DNA from: an uncultured SAR86 cluster bacterium
GTDB lineage: Bacteria; Pseudomonadota; Gammaproteobacteria; Magnimaribacterales; AG-339-G14
Length of the DNA: 32,904 bases
Reading direction: 5' to 3'
Assembly: GCA_902562135.1 (NCBI GenBank)
Contig: CACESE010000012.1
Location: 1-32,904, forward strand
The notes beneath the pieces are model-generated. The model searched no databases and was not told the origin of the DNA. It saw only the letters and a program-made list of their open reading frames with translations. The first letter of the stretch is position 1, and every line of letters begins with the position of its first letter. Positions 1-8,146 of this stretch are shown here, piece after piece. The position numbers and the translations under genes are program-made.

Positions 1-509
1 GATTTTATGATCTCTTCAGGATCAACGCTTAAAGGATTTGAATCAATTAAAGAAATGAAAATATCATTTGGGCGTTCATTAATTTTTGGGATTTTTGAAA
101 AAGGTCTAGTTTTCAAGACAGTCCATAATCCAGACTTGACCAAAATGTTTACAACGTCCTCCTCAGAAAGATCGGATAAATTTTGAGAAGATATAAAATC
201 AAATTGCTCTTGATCGTCTTGTTTTTTTTCAATAATCAAAGATAGAAAGGCTCTTCTTTCACCTCGATTAATACTTGAAACAACTCCTGATACTGGAGCT
301 GTAAAAATCACTCCTGGGTTTTTTTTGTCTTCAAATAATGGTTGCCCTTTAATTACATTTTCATTTTCCTGAACCAACATGGTTGGTTTCATGCCATGGT
401 AATCCTTTCCGAGAACCCCGATAGACTTCGATGCAGCTTCGTGAACAATTGAAGTGTCAGGTTTACCTTTGATAGGTATTTCTAGTCCTTTTTTTATTTT
501 AAAAACCAT
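1..509 (-). CDS. nqrA: Na+-translocating NADH:quinone reductase subunit A (5' part, runs off left edge)
   Basis: This is the N-terminal 169 residues of NqrA, the subunit of the Na+-pumping NADH:quinone oxidoreductase that sits at the cytoplasmic face of the inner membrane. The start is the ATG at 509-507, giving MVFKIKKGLEIPIKG. The translation has the family's biotinyl-lipoyl-like N-terminal features: GKDYHGMKPTM, then GQPLFEDKKNPGVIFTAPVSG, then INRGERRAFLSL. The frame stays open to base 1, so the C-terminal part and the remaining nqr genes lie outside the window. It follows the gap stop codon by 21 bases on the same strand and is probably cotranscribed with it. No convincing Shine-Dalgarno is visible. 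The family call is very secure; the operon link is inferred. Confidence 0.95.
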   Translation of the reverse strand, partial: MVFKIKKGLEIPIKGKPDTSIVHEAASKSIGVLGKDYHGMKPTMLVQENENVIKGQPLFEDKKNPGVIFTAPVSGVVSSINRGERRAFLSLIIEKKQDDQEQFDFISSQNLSDLSEEDVVNILVKSGLWTVLKTRPFSKIPKINERPNDIFISLIDSNPLSVDPEEIIK

Positions 510-530
510 TGCTTGCAGAGACTAATGTGT

Positions 531-2015
531 TTAAAGAAAATTTGGTAACTTTTTGTATTTAATACCGGCCATTCTTTTAACAACTTTGATAAGTTGAGCG
601 CAATATCCAATTTCATTGTCATACCAAAGATAAATGATGGCATTCCGACCGTTACATTTTGTAGCTTGTCCATCAATAACCCCAGCATATCTTCCTCCGA
701 CAATGTCTGAAGATACAACCTCGGCAGACTGGGTGAAGTCGATTTGGTCTTTCAATAAACTATGAAACGCAGTCTGTTTTAAAAATTCCACAAATTTTTC
801 TTGATCTGAAGGTTTTTTTAGATAAAGGCTCAATATTGCTAATGAAACATTTGGAGTTGGAACTCTTATCGCATTTGCGCTAAGTTTTCCTTCCAAATTA
901 GGCAATATTTGAGAGACAGCGTTGGCTGCGCCGGTTTCGGTTATTACCATATTAAGTGCTGCTGCCCTACCTCTTCTTGATTTTCTATGATAATTATCTA
1001 TGAGATTTTGATCATTGGTATAAGAATGAATTGTTTCTACATGACCATTATCTATCTCAAATTCATTATCAACAGCACTTAGAACAGGAACTATTGCATT
1101 TGTAGTGCATGAAGCCGCACCAATAATCTCATCTTTATCATCAATTTCATCATGATTCACTCCATAAACTATATTTTTTAATTCTTTTTTTACTGGGGCT
1201 GTAAACAAAACTTTTTTTACTTCCTTATTTTTTAAATGTTTCTCTAAACCTTCTTTTGTAGAAGACATGCCTGTGTTGTCTATGACGATGGCATCAGAAA
1301 TCCCACAACTTGCATAATCAACATTGTCAGGGCTGTCAGCTGAGATAAACTTAACAATATTTCCATTCATTATTAAGGCGTTTTCTTGCTCGTCCACTCT
1401 TATAGTGCCTTTAAACCTTCCATGCACAGAATCCTTTCGCATAAGCTCAGCTCTTTTCAACAAATCTTCCTCAGAACCTGATCTTGTCACAACTGCTTTT
1501 AGGCAGAGAGTCTCCCCAGCTCCTGTATCTTCAAGTAATAACCTTGTAAAAAGTCTTCCAATCCTTCCAAATCCATATAAAACAAGATCTTGAGATTTAT
1601 CTAAAATCGGTTGATGAACTCCAATAACTTCTCTAACTTGTTCTTGGACAAATTCTTCTAAAGCCATTCCTTTTGAATCAAACATAAAACCTGCAGCTAA
1701 AATACCAATATCTAGCTGACAAGGTCCTAGATCGATAGAATCTAGACATTCTAAAACTTTAGAAGTCTCAAACTCACTTAATTCATTTCCTTCTGCTTCT
1801 CTTACTTTTCTATGTAGTTGCATTATCTCAATGACCGATAATGTCATTAGAGGTGATCCATAGAGTAATATGCGTACGTTTTTCCTATGCATCTTGCCAA
1901 TGATAGGTATTGCGGATTCAATTAAAGACTGTCTTTCAATCCAGTTATCTAAATAATTGTCTGGTTTATCTCTTTTTCTTTTGTCTGGGTTAGTATCAGA
2001 CTTGATCTCTGTCAT
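531..2015 (-). CDS. gap: Glyceraldehyde-3-phosphate dehydrogenase, long form with N-terminal extension
   Basis: NAD(P)-dependent GAPDH, which interconverts glyceraldehyde 3-phosphate and 1,3-bisphosphoglycerate in the cytosol. At 494 residues it is about 150 longer than classical GapA. Residues 1-140 form a helical extension, and the GAPDH core starts at about 143 with the nucleotide-binding GFGRIG (148-153). The catalytic Cys is Cys303 in ASCTTNAIVP, and its partner His330 lies in HSYTNDQ. RRGRAAALNMVITETGAANAV (347 onward) and WYDNE near the C-terminus complete the fold. Such long forms next to mfd occur in Pseudomonas-type gammaproteobacteria (recalled, not searched). The ATG is only 3 bases after the stop of the acyl-CoA dehydrogenase small subunit, and nqrA follows, so this looks like a mid-operon gene. 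Cofactor preference and main direction (glycolytic or gluconeogenic) cannot be read here. Confidence 0.95.
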   Translation of the reverse strand: MTEIKSDTNPDKRKRDKPDNYLDNWIERQSLIESAIPIIGKMHRKNVRILLYGSPLMTLSVIEIMQLHRKVREAEGNELSEFETSKVLECLDSIDLGPCQLDIGILAAGFMFDSKGMALEEFVQEQVREVIGVHQPILDKSQDLVLYGFGRIGRLFTRLLLEDTGAGETLCLKAVVTRSGSEEDLLKRAELMRKDSVHGRFKGTIRVDEQENALIMNGNIVKFISADSPDNVDYASCGISDAIVIDNTGMSSTKEGLEKHLKNKEVKKVLFTAPVKKELKNIVYGVNHDEIDDKDEIIGAASCTTNAIVPVLSAVDNEFEIDNGHVETIHSYTNDQNLIDNYHRKSRRGRAAALNMVITETGAANAVSQILPNLEGKLSANAIRVPTPNVSLAILSLYLKKPSDQEKFVEFLKQTAFHSLLKDQIDFTQSAEVVSSDIVGGRYAGVIDGQATKCNGRNAIIYLWYDNEIGYCAQLIKVVKRMAGIKYKKLPNFL

Positions 2016-2018
2016 TTT

Positions 2019-3146
2019 TTAAAGAGAGGAATATCTTTTTAAATGGTAATCAGAATTCCCGAAAATAGTTCTTATAGTTGTTAATCTTTTGAAGTAATGA
2101 CCTATACTCATTTCTTCGGTAACACCCATTCCTCCATGGAGTTGAATAGATTCTTCGCCAATTAACTTTGCAGCACTTCCTATTTGAAATTTTAGTGCCG
2201 ACACCGCTTTAGACGAATCTGGAGCATTATCGTTCATTTTTGCAGCCGCCATAAGCAACAAAGATTTAGTTTGTTCATGAACCATAAAAGTATCAACCAT
2301 TCTATGTTGCAAGGCTTGGAATTTACTTAAAGTTTGACCAAATTGTTCTCTTGTTTTGGTGTACTCAAGAGTAAGCTCATTCATTTTTTGCATTATGCCA
2401 ACAGCTTCAGCTGAAATAGCCAGAGTCGCTAAATCTATGACTTGAGAAATTGTTTTGAAAGCCTTTCCTTCGTCTCCAATCAGATTTGATTTGGGAACTG
2501 ATACATTTTCTAAAGTTACCTCTGAGGCTTTTGATCCATCAACATTTGAGTAATCTCTGGAACTTAATCCTTTCGAGTCTTTATCTATAATCAACAGAGA
2601 GATGCCATCTTCATCAAGTTGACTGCCAGAAGTACGACAAGAAACTATAAATTTATCTGATGCTGGACCATTCATCACAACAGCTTTATATCCATCAATA
2701 ATGTAGTTATCCCCTTCAAGTTTTGCAGAAGTAGTCACATCATTTAAGTCAAACCTACTTTGTGGTTCTGTAAAAGCAAAAGACATTTGTAGTTCGCCTG
2801 AAAACAATTTAGGCAAAATTTCTTTTTTTTGGTCGTCGCTTCCTAGCTTGCTTAATAGATTACCCGCTAAAACAATATTTGGGATGTAAGGCTCAACGAT
2901 TAAACCTGTTCCGAAGGCTTCCAAAATAACCATCAAATCTACTGGACCTCCATTAAAACCACCATCTCCTTCTGGGAAAGGCATAGCCAATAAACCGAAT
3001 TCACCGAATGTTTTCCAGTATTCCTTGCTAAAACCATCCTCTGACTTGACCAATTTTTCTCTGACATCAAAGGGATAGTCTTTGGCAATAAACTGGGTTA
3101 TCAGCTCCTGAACTTGTTTTTGTTCTTCAGAAAGTGCGAAATCCAT
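2019..3146 (-). CDS. Acyl-CoA dehydrogenase, small (non-catalytic) subunit, PimD-like
   Basis: Flavoprotein of the acyl-CoA dehydrogenase superfamily (375 aa) with the usual N-terminal helical, central beta and C-terminal helical layout. The FAD-contact motifs are present: TREQFG (265-270) and LHGGMGVTEE (336-345). The catalytic base is absent from both places where the family normally carries it. The helix-G position reads IDLATLAIS with no Glu, and the MCAD-type position near the C-terminus reads IFGNSDYH with no Glu. Together with the adjacent larger paralogue, this matches the split alpha2beta2 acyl-CoA dehydrogenases (FadE26/FadE27 of Mycobacterium, PimC/PimD of Rhodopseudomonas), in which one subunit supplies the base and the other much of the FAD site. 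The large-subunit stop is 9 bases upstream. The substrate is unknown: dicarboxylyl-CoA, steroid side chain or branched acyl-CoA are all possible. Confidence 0.9.
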   Translation of the reverse strand: MDFALSEEQKQVQELITQFIAKDYPFDVREKLVKSEDGFSKEYWKTFGEFGLLAMPFPEGDGGFNGGPVDLMVILEAFGTGLIVEPYIPNIVLAGNLLSKLGSDDQKKEILPKLFSGELQMSFAFTEPQSRFDLNDVTTSAKLEGDNYIIDGYKAVVMNGPASDKFIVSCRTSGSQLDEDGISLLIIDKDSKGLSSRDYSNVDGSKASEVTLENVSVPKSNLIGDEGKAFKTISQVIDLATLAISAEAVGIMQKMNELTLEYTKTREQFGQTLSKFQALQHRMVDTFMVHEQTKSLLLMAAAKMNDNAPDSSKAVSALKFQIGSAAKLIGEESIQLHGGMGVTEEMSIGHYFKRLTTIRTIFGNSDYHLKRYSSL

Positions 3147-3155
3147 AGGTAATGT

Positions 3156-4349
3156 TTATAGGCCTAATACAGCTTTAGCAATAACATTTCTTTGAACTTC
3201 GTTACTACCGCCGTAAATTGATACTTTTCTGAAATTAAGATAATGAGGCATGACCGTAGCAGCAAAATCAGGACCAATCCTTTTTTCATTAGAAGCAAGG
3301 TCGGATTCACTCATAAATGGATGAGCATAGTAGCCAAGAGCCTCCACGAATAATTCAGAAAGGGCTTGTTGAAGGTCTGTTCCTCCAATTTTTAAAATAG
3401 ATGATTCAGGGCCTGGGTGACCACCTGCAGACATAGCGGCTAAAGTTCTTAATTCTGTGAATTCTGCAGACAATAGATCTATTTCTAATTTGTTTAATTT
3501 ATCCATGAATAAATCATCATCTTTCAAGAAACCATCATTTAAAGGAAGTTCATCGGCAATTTCTCTCAACCTTTTAATTTCTCTCTTAAGATGCGGTATT
3601 CCTCCAATCCCAGTTCTTTCATGTGCCAATAGGAATTTTGCAATACTCCAACCTGCACCCTCTTCACCAATTAAATTTTCTGCAGGCACCTCAACGTTAT
3701 CTAGATAGACCATGTTAACTTCGTGGGAACCATCAATTGTAATGATAGGTTTGACTTCAACTCCCGGACTCTTCATATCAATTAGCAGAAAACTTATACC
3801 TTCTTGTTTAATTCCCGATGAATCCGTTCTTACCAAACAAAATATCCAGTCGGCATGTTGAGCCATAGTTGTCCAAGTTTTTGTACCATTGACAATATAT
3901 TTGTCACCTTTCTTCTCGGCTTTAGTCTTTAGAGAAGCTAAGTCTGAACCAGAACCAGGCTCTGAATATCCCTGACACCACCAAACATCATTGTCTCTAA
4001 TTGCTGGTAAAAATCTTTCTTTTTGCTCTTCAGTACCAAAAGTATAAATTACTGGACCACACATGCTAACGCCAAACGGCACTATATTAGGAGTATTAAA
4101 AGCAGCAAGTTCGTTTTGAAAAATATGTTTTTGAGTAATGGACCAACCAGTACCACCATGTTCTTCAGGCCAATTGATAGCGAACCATCCTTTTTTGCTC
4201 AAAACTTTTTGCCATTTTAGATGGTCTTCTCTTTCTAAAGGGATTCCATTATCCATTTTTCTCTTCACATCGGCAGGATAATTCTTTTCTAAAAAGGTTC
4301 TTACCTCTTCTTGAAATTTTAGATCTTCTGGTGAAAAAGATAGATTCAT
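3156..4349 (-). CDS. Acyl-CoA dehydrogenase, large (catalytic) subunit, PimC-like
   Basis: Acyl-CoA dehydrogenase superfamily protein (397 aa) that introduces an alpha,beta double bond into an acyl-CoA and passes electrons to ETF. Recognisable parts are WPEEHGGTGWS (60-70), the flavin-site QGYSEPGSGSDLASL (126-140) and TKTWTTMAQHADW (156-168). The likely catalytic base is Glu244 in AHERTGIGG, the helix-G position also used by isovaleryl- and long-chain acyl-CoA dehydrogenases. The alternative MCAD position reads YGGSNEVQ and has no Glu. The TRxQFG FAD motif is missing here but present in the small subunit, so the two genes complement each other. This is the first gene of a minus-strand run into the small subunit, gap and nqrA. 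It is divergent from mfd across an 89-base gap that should hold its promoter. Substrate not determinable. Confidence 0.92.
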   Translation of the reverse strand: MNLSFSPEDLKFQEEVRTFLEKNYPADVKRKMDNGIPLEREDHLKWQKVLSKKGWFAINWPEEHGGTGWSITQKHIFQNELAAFNTPNIVPFGVSMCGPVIYTFGTEEQKERFLPAIRDNDVWWCQGYSEPGSGSDLASLKTKAEKKGDKYIVNGTKTWTTMAQHADWIFCLVRTDSSGIKQEGISFLLIDMKSPGVEVKPIITIDGSHEVNMVYLDNVEVPAENLIGEEGAGWSIAKFLLAHERTGIGGIPHLKREIKRLREIADELPLNDGFLKDDDLFMDKLNKLEIDLLSAEFTELRTLAAMSAGGHPGPESSILKIGGTDLQQALSELFVEALGYYAHPFMSESDLASNEKRIGPDFAATVMPHYLNFRKVSIYGGSNEVQRNVIAKAVLGL

Positions 4350-4438
4350 TTTTTATACCTCACAATTAAAATTTGAATAAATTCTGAAAAATGTATTATA
4401 CACTCAGTTCAATCTATCCAAAGTAGAATCTTCTTCAT
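4350..4438. promoter_or_regulatory. Divergent promoter region between the acyl-CoA dehydrogenase operon and mfd
   Basis: These 89 AT-rich bases separate two divergent start codons, so promoters for both directions must lie here or within the flanking genes. Toward mfd, TTGAAT (4373-4378) and TATTAT (4394-4399) could be -35 and -10 elements, but the 15-base spacing is short. No Shine-Dalgarno precedes the mfd ATG. The position is well supported; the individual boxes are weak. Confidence 0.4.
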
Positions 4439-7360
4439 ATGCATAGAATTTTAGATAAGAAAAAAAGCTTGGTTATTTGTCAAGACAGCTCCAAATTAGG
4501 AATTGTATCTAGATTCATAAAAACAAATTCTGATAGACCCTTTTCTATATTTAAAGAATTTGAAACTTTACCTTATGATCATTTTTCTCCTCATTTAGAT
4601 AATCTTTCCAATAGAATTGAAACCCTTTCAAAAACTAATAGTGACGAAATATTAGTTCTCACAACCACAAATGCACTCATACAGCCATTGTTCGACAAAA
4701 CCTCTGTTAATAATTTTTCTTACATTTTTGAAATAAAAAAAAGTCTAGACAGAGACGATTTAATAAAAAAATTAGACATTTCAGGTTATAACGCATCTGA
4801 AATTGTTTCTTCGAGAGGAGAATTTGCAATTAGAGGCTCTGTTATAGATATTTTTCCAATAAATTCAAAAAATCCAATAAGAATTAATTTAGAAGACAAT
4901 TTTATTGAGTCTATTCGGACTTATGATAAAGATTCTCAACTTGGCATCCACAAAATAAATAAATATGAATGCAAGGCTTCAAAAGGATTTACTCTAGATC
5001 ATGATTCCATAAAAATTTTTAAAAAAAATTGGAGATCAAACTTTAGTAATGATGGAAAAATTTTTGATGATGTTTCAAAAGGTAGATTTCCAGAAGGGAT
5101 AGAATCTTACTTTCCTCTTTTTTATAAAGAAAAACCTAAATTTGATGATTTTTTTTGTGATTTTGATTTATTTTCTTTTGGTAATTTGGAACATTCAACG
5201 AAATCATATTGGCACATCATCAATCAAAGATATGAAGAATTTATAAACAATCTTGATCGTCCACCACTAACCCCTTCTATTTTATTTAATGATCCAAAAG
5301 AATTTCTTACAAAACCCTTTACCGAAATAATTGATGAAGGAAAAAAGCAAATAACTATTAGAAAAGATATTCCTGAATCAAATAACCTTCCAAAAATAGA
5401 AAGAGAAACATTTATTCAAGAAGAACAATATGAGTTCAAATTAGAAGCCAAAGTTGTGCATACAAATCATGGAATAGGCATTTTTAAAGGCTTAAAAAAT
5501 TTAAGTAACACTGAATGTTTTGCAATTGAGTACGCTGAAGGCGAGACGTTATACGTTCCAATAAGTTCTATGAATTTGCTGACTCCATATCATGGAAATA
5601 ACGAGATTAAGCTAGACTCTTTGAGAAAAAATAATTGGAAACAAAAAAAAGAAAAAACTAGAAAAAAAGCTTTTGATATTGCTGCTGAATTATTGGAAGC
5701 CGAAGCATCGAGAAAAATTGATAAATCCATCCCTCTCATCTTAGAACAAAAAGAATTAGAAATTTTCTCCAAGGGATTTGGCTTTCAAGAAACGCCAGAT
5801 CAAACAAGTGTCATAGCAGAAATTAGAAATGATCTCGCCTCCGAAAAACCACAAGATAGACTAATTTGCGGTGAAGTAGGATTTGGAAAAACTGAAATTG
5901 CACTAAGAGCTGCCTTTATTTGTGCTCAAAATAAAAAACAAGTTGCTGTGCTAGCTCCAACAACGATCCTTGCGAGACAGCATTATGATTTATTTTGTGA
6001 AAGATTTTCAGATACTAATTTAAAGATTGAATTTATTTCAAGGGAAAAAAATATCAACGAGAAGCGTGAAATTTTAGATAATCTTGAATTAGGCAATACT
6101 TCTATAGTAATTGGAACTCACGCACTTTTAAGCGATCAACTTGTTTTTTCTGATTTAGGATTACTTATTATCGATGAGGAACATAAATTTGGAGTAAGGC
6201 AAAAAGAAAAACTCAGAAAATACTCAAAGGGAATTAATACTATCTCGTTGTCTGCTACCCCAATTCCTAGATCTTTAAATCTGGCTTTATCCAAAGTAAG
6301 AGATATATCAATCATTAGTACTCCTCCTCCTGGAAGAAAAGCGGTTGAAACTTTGGTAGCAACTTATGCAAAAAGTCTTGCAAAAGAAGCGATCGAAAGA
6401 GAATTTACAAGATCTGGGCAGATATTTTATTTGGTAAATAATGTTTCTCGTCTTGAAGAAAAATTAAAAGAATTAGAGAAGATAGTACCGGATGCAAAAA
6501 TTAAAATAGCTCATGGGCAGATGGCACCAAAAGAACTAAAGAGTGTAATGTTAGATTTCTTAAATAAAAAAATTGATATTTTACTTTGTACTACAATCAT
6601 TGAAAGTGGAATAGATATTGCGAATGCTAATACTCTTATCATTGAAGGAGTTGAGAATTTTGGTCTATCTCAACTGCATCAAATAAGAGGTAGAGTAGGA
6701 AGGTCTAATAGACAGGCCTATGCCTATTTCTTTATAACTCCCGATGTAACTCTTACAAAAAATGCTTCAGCCAGACTGGAGGCTCTAAAATTCAGTGATT
6801 CACTAAACTCAGGATTCAATTTAGCAATGAGAGATTTAGAAATTAGAGGAGCAGGTGAAATTTTAGGAGAAAAACAAAGCGGATTGATTGACTACGTTGG
6901 TTTGAGTTTATTTTCTTCAATGATAAATAGGTCTATTAAACTCCTAGAGGGGATAGATGAGACGCACGAAGAATTCGAAGTGAAAATAGGAGAAAATGGA
7001 TTCATTCCAGAAACCTTCATTCCACAGACCGAAGTAAGATTGGAAATTTATAAAAAATTTTCTTCCGTTAAAAATACAGAGAACCTAAATCAGCTTGTAA
7101 AAGAAATAGAAGATAGGTTTGGAGCTTTACCTGAAGATATTAAAATTTTAGTGAATTTGACGTGCATAAGAATTGAATCTAGTAAGCTGCTGATTACAAA
7201 AATAAAAGGCGACAACAAAAAATGCACTCTTTCTTTGAGTGATAACTCAAATTTGATATCTAAAAATTCATCTGTAAGAGAAATATCTATCAATTATCCT
7301 GAAAAAATTTATTCCAAGTCAGAATTTCTTTTAAATAAGTTAAAATCTTTTAGTAATTAA
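4439..7360 (+). CDS. mfd: Transcription-repair coupling factor Mfd, apparently lacking domain D3
   Basis: DNA translocase that removes RNA polymerase stalled at lesions and recruits UvrA. At 973 aa it is about 175 shorter than E. coli Mfd (1148 aa). The UvrB-like N-terminal module is present (ETLPYDHFSPHLDNLSNRI from 42; GEFAIRGSVIDIFP from 127). The RNA-polymerase-interacting domain begins near 338 (VVHTNHGIGIFKG). The motor carries Walker A GEVGFGKTE (478-486), the DEEH box (579-582), SATPIPRSLN (605 onward) and RGRVGRSNRQAY. A D7-like C-terminal domain follows (TEVRLEIYKKF and DRFGALP). About 110 residues corresponding to D3, between the UvrB-like module and the RNAP-interacting domain, seem to be missing; a further 30 or so are absent at the N-terminus. 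An in-frame TAG at 4424-4426 fixes the start close to 4439. csiV follows immediately. Confidence 0.95.
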   Translation: MHRILDKKKSLVICQDSSKLGIVSRFIKTNSDRPFSIFKEFETLPYDHFSPHLDNLSNRIETLSKTNSDEILVLTTTNALIQPLFDKTSVNNFSYIFEIKKSLDRDDLIKKLDISGYNASEIVSSRGEFAIRGSVIDIFPINSKNPIRINLEDNFIESIRTYDKDSQLGIHKINKYECKASKGFTLDHDSIKIFKKNWRSNFSNDGKIFDDVSKGRFPEGIESYFPLFYKEKPKFDDFFCDFDLFSFGNLEHSTKSYWHIINQRYEEFINNLDRPPLTPSILFNDPKEFLTKPFTEIIDEGKKQITIRKDIPESNNLPKIERETFIQEEQYEFKLEAKVVHTNHGIGIFKGLKNLSNTECFAIEYAEGETLYVPISSMNLLTPYHGNNEIKLDSLRKNNWKQKKEKTRKKAFDIAAELLEAEASRKIDKSIPLILEQKELEIFSKGFGFQETPDQTSVIAEIRNDLASEKPQDRLICGEVGFGKTEIALRAAFICAQNKKQVAVLAPTTILARQHYDLFCERFSDTNLKIEFISREKNINEKREILDNLELGNTSIVIGTHALLSDQLVFSDLGLLIIDEEHKFGVRQKEKLRKYSKGINTISLSATPIPRSLNLALSKVRDISIISTPPPGRKAVETLVATYAKSLAKEAIEREFTRSGQIFYLVNNVSRLEEKLKELEKIVPDAKIKIAHGQMAPKELKSVMLDFLNKKIDILLCTTIIESGIDIANANTLIIEGVENFGLSQLHQIRGRVGRSNRQAYAYFFITPDVTLTKNASARLEALKFSDSLNSGFNLAMRDLEIRGAGEILGEKQSGLIDYVGLSLFSSMINRSIKLLEGIDETHEEFEVKIGENGFIPETFIPQTEVRLEIYKKFSSVKNTENLNQLVKEIEDRFGALPEDIKILVNLTCIRIESSKLLITKIKGDNKKCTLSLSDNSNLISKNSSVREISINYPEKIYSKSEFLLNKLKSFSN

Positions 7361-7366
7361 TTGACT

Positions 7367-8146
7367 ATGAGACAAATCTTAATCGTTTTAACATTTCTAA
7401 TTTGCCCTTCCCTTTTTTCTGAAAACGAAGATTATATTTATAGAGTTGATCTCATTCTTTTTAAATTTTTACCAAATTTAAATACAAATGAAGAATTCGA
7501 TTTGCCTAATTTTAATTTTGTTGAAGATCTAAAGACACTTTCATCAATGTCATACCCAGAATTTATTGAACCCATTTCGCTTGATTTAAACTATGACTAC
7601 AGCGAATTATTTATTGAAGTTGATTCTCCAGCAATGATAGTTGATGAAAACTTAGAATCAGATTCCGTCGTAAAACCAAAAAATAGAGATTTTTTTGAAC
7701 TAGATATCGGCGAAGAATTTTCACTTTTATCTGAGGTAAAAGCTTTTCAAAAAAGTAGGGATTATCGTGTAATAGGTCATTTTTCTTGGTTTCAACCAGT
7801 TGTTGAAGAGGGATTATCCTCGCCACTTTTAATTGATACAGAAGTTTTTAAAGAAAATAAAATTTTTGGAACTTTAAATATATATAAAAAAAGATTTCTT
7901 CATTCCGATTTCAATTTTTATTTGGCTGAAAAAACTGAAGAATTAGATATTCAAGAATTAAAAGTAAAATTAAATAAAGAAAATCTTGAAGAATATGAAA
8001 TCCTAACTAAGGAAGACTCCATGAAAGTAACTTATCAATTAACACAGTCAAGAAAATTAAAATCTGGAGAACTTCATTATATTGATCATCCAAAATTTGG
8101 AATAATATATAGGTTGGTTAAGGCTGAGAAAATTGAACAGTCTTAG
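7367..8146 (+). CDS. csiV: CsiV-family periplasmic protein (peptidoglycan-binding family, formerly DUF2803)
   Basis: Exported protein of about 259 aa. It has a short N-terminal signal sequence (MRQILIVLTFLICPSLFS) followed by YIYRVDLILFKF, typical of the family start. The family's diagnostic C-terminus is clear: LKSGELHYIDHPKFGIIYRLV. CsiV proteins were described in Vibrio as peptidoglycan-binding and are often found beside mfd in gammaproteobacteria, as here. I start it at the ATG at 7367; a TTG at 7361 directly after the mfd TAA would add two residues and is the alternative. No Shine-Dalgarno is visible, and translation probably couples to mfd. Its last 29 bases overlap the 3' end of the convergent sbcB gene. 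The precise role is unknown; the family call rests on the C-terminal motif and position. Confidence 0.85.
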   Translation: MRQILIVLTFLICPSLFSENEDYIYRVDLILFKFLPNLNTNEEFDLPNFNFVEDLKTLSSMSYPEFIEPISLDLNYDYSELFIEVDSPAMIVDENLESDSVVKPKNRDFFELDIGEEFSLLSEVKAFQKSRDYRVIGHFSWFQPVVEEGLSSPLLIDTEVFKENKIFGTLNIYKKRFLHSDFNFYLAEKTEELDIQELKVKLNKENLEEYEILTKEDSMKVTYQLTQSRKLKSGELHYIDHPKFGIIYRLVKAEKIEQS

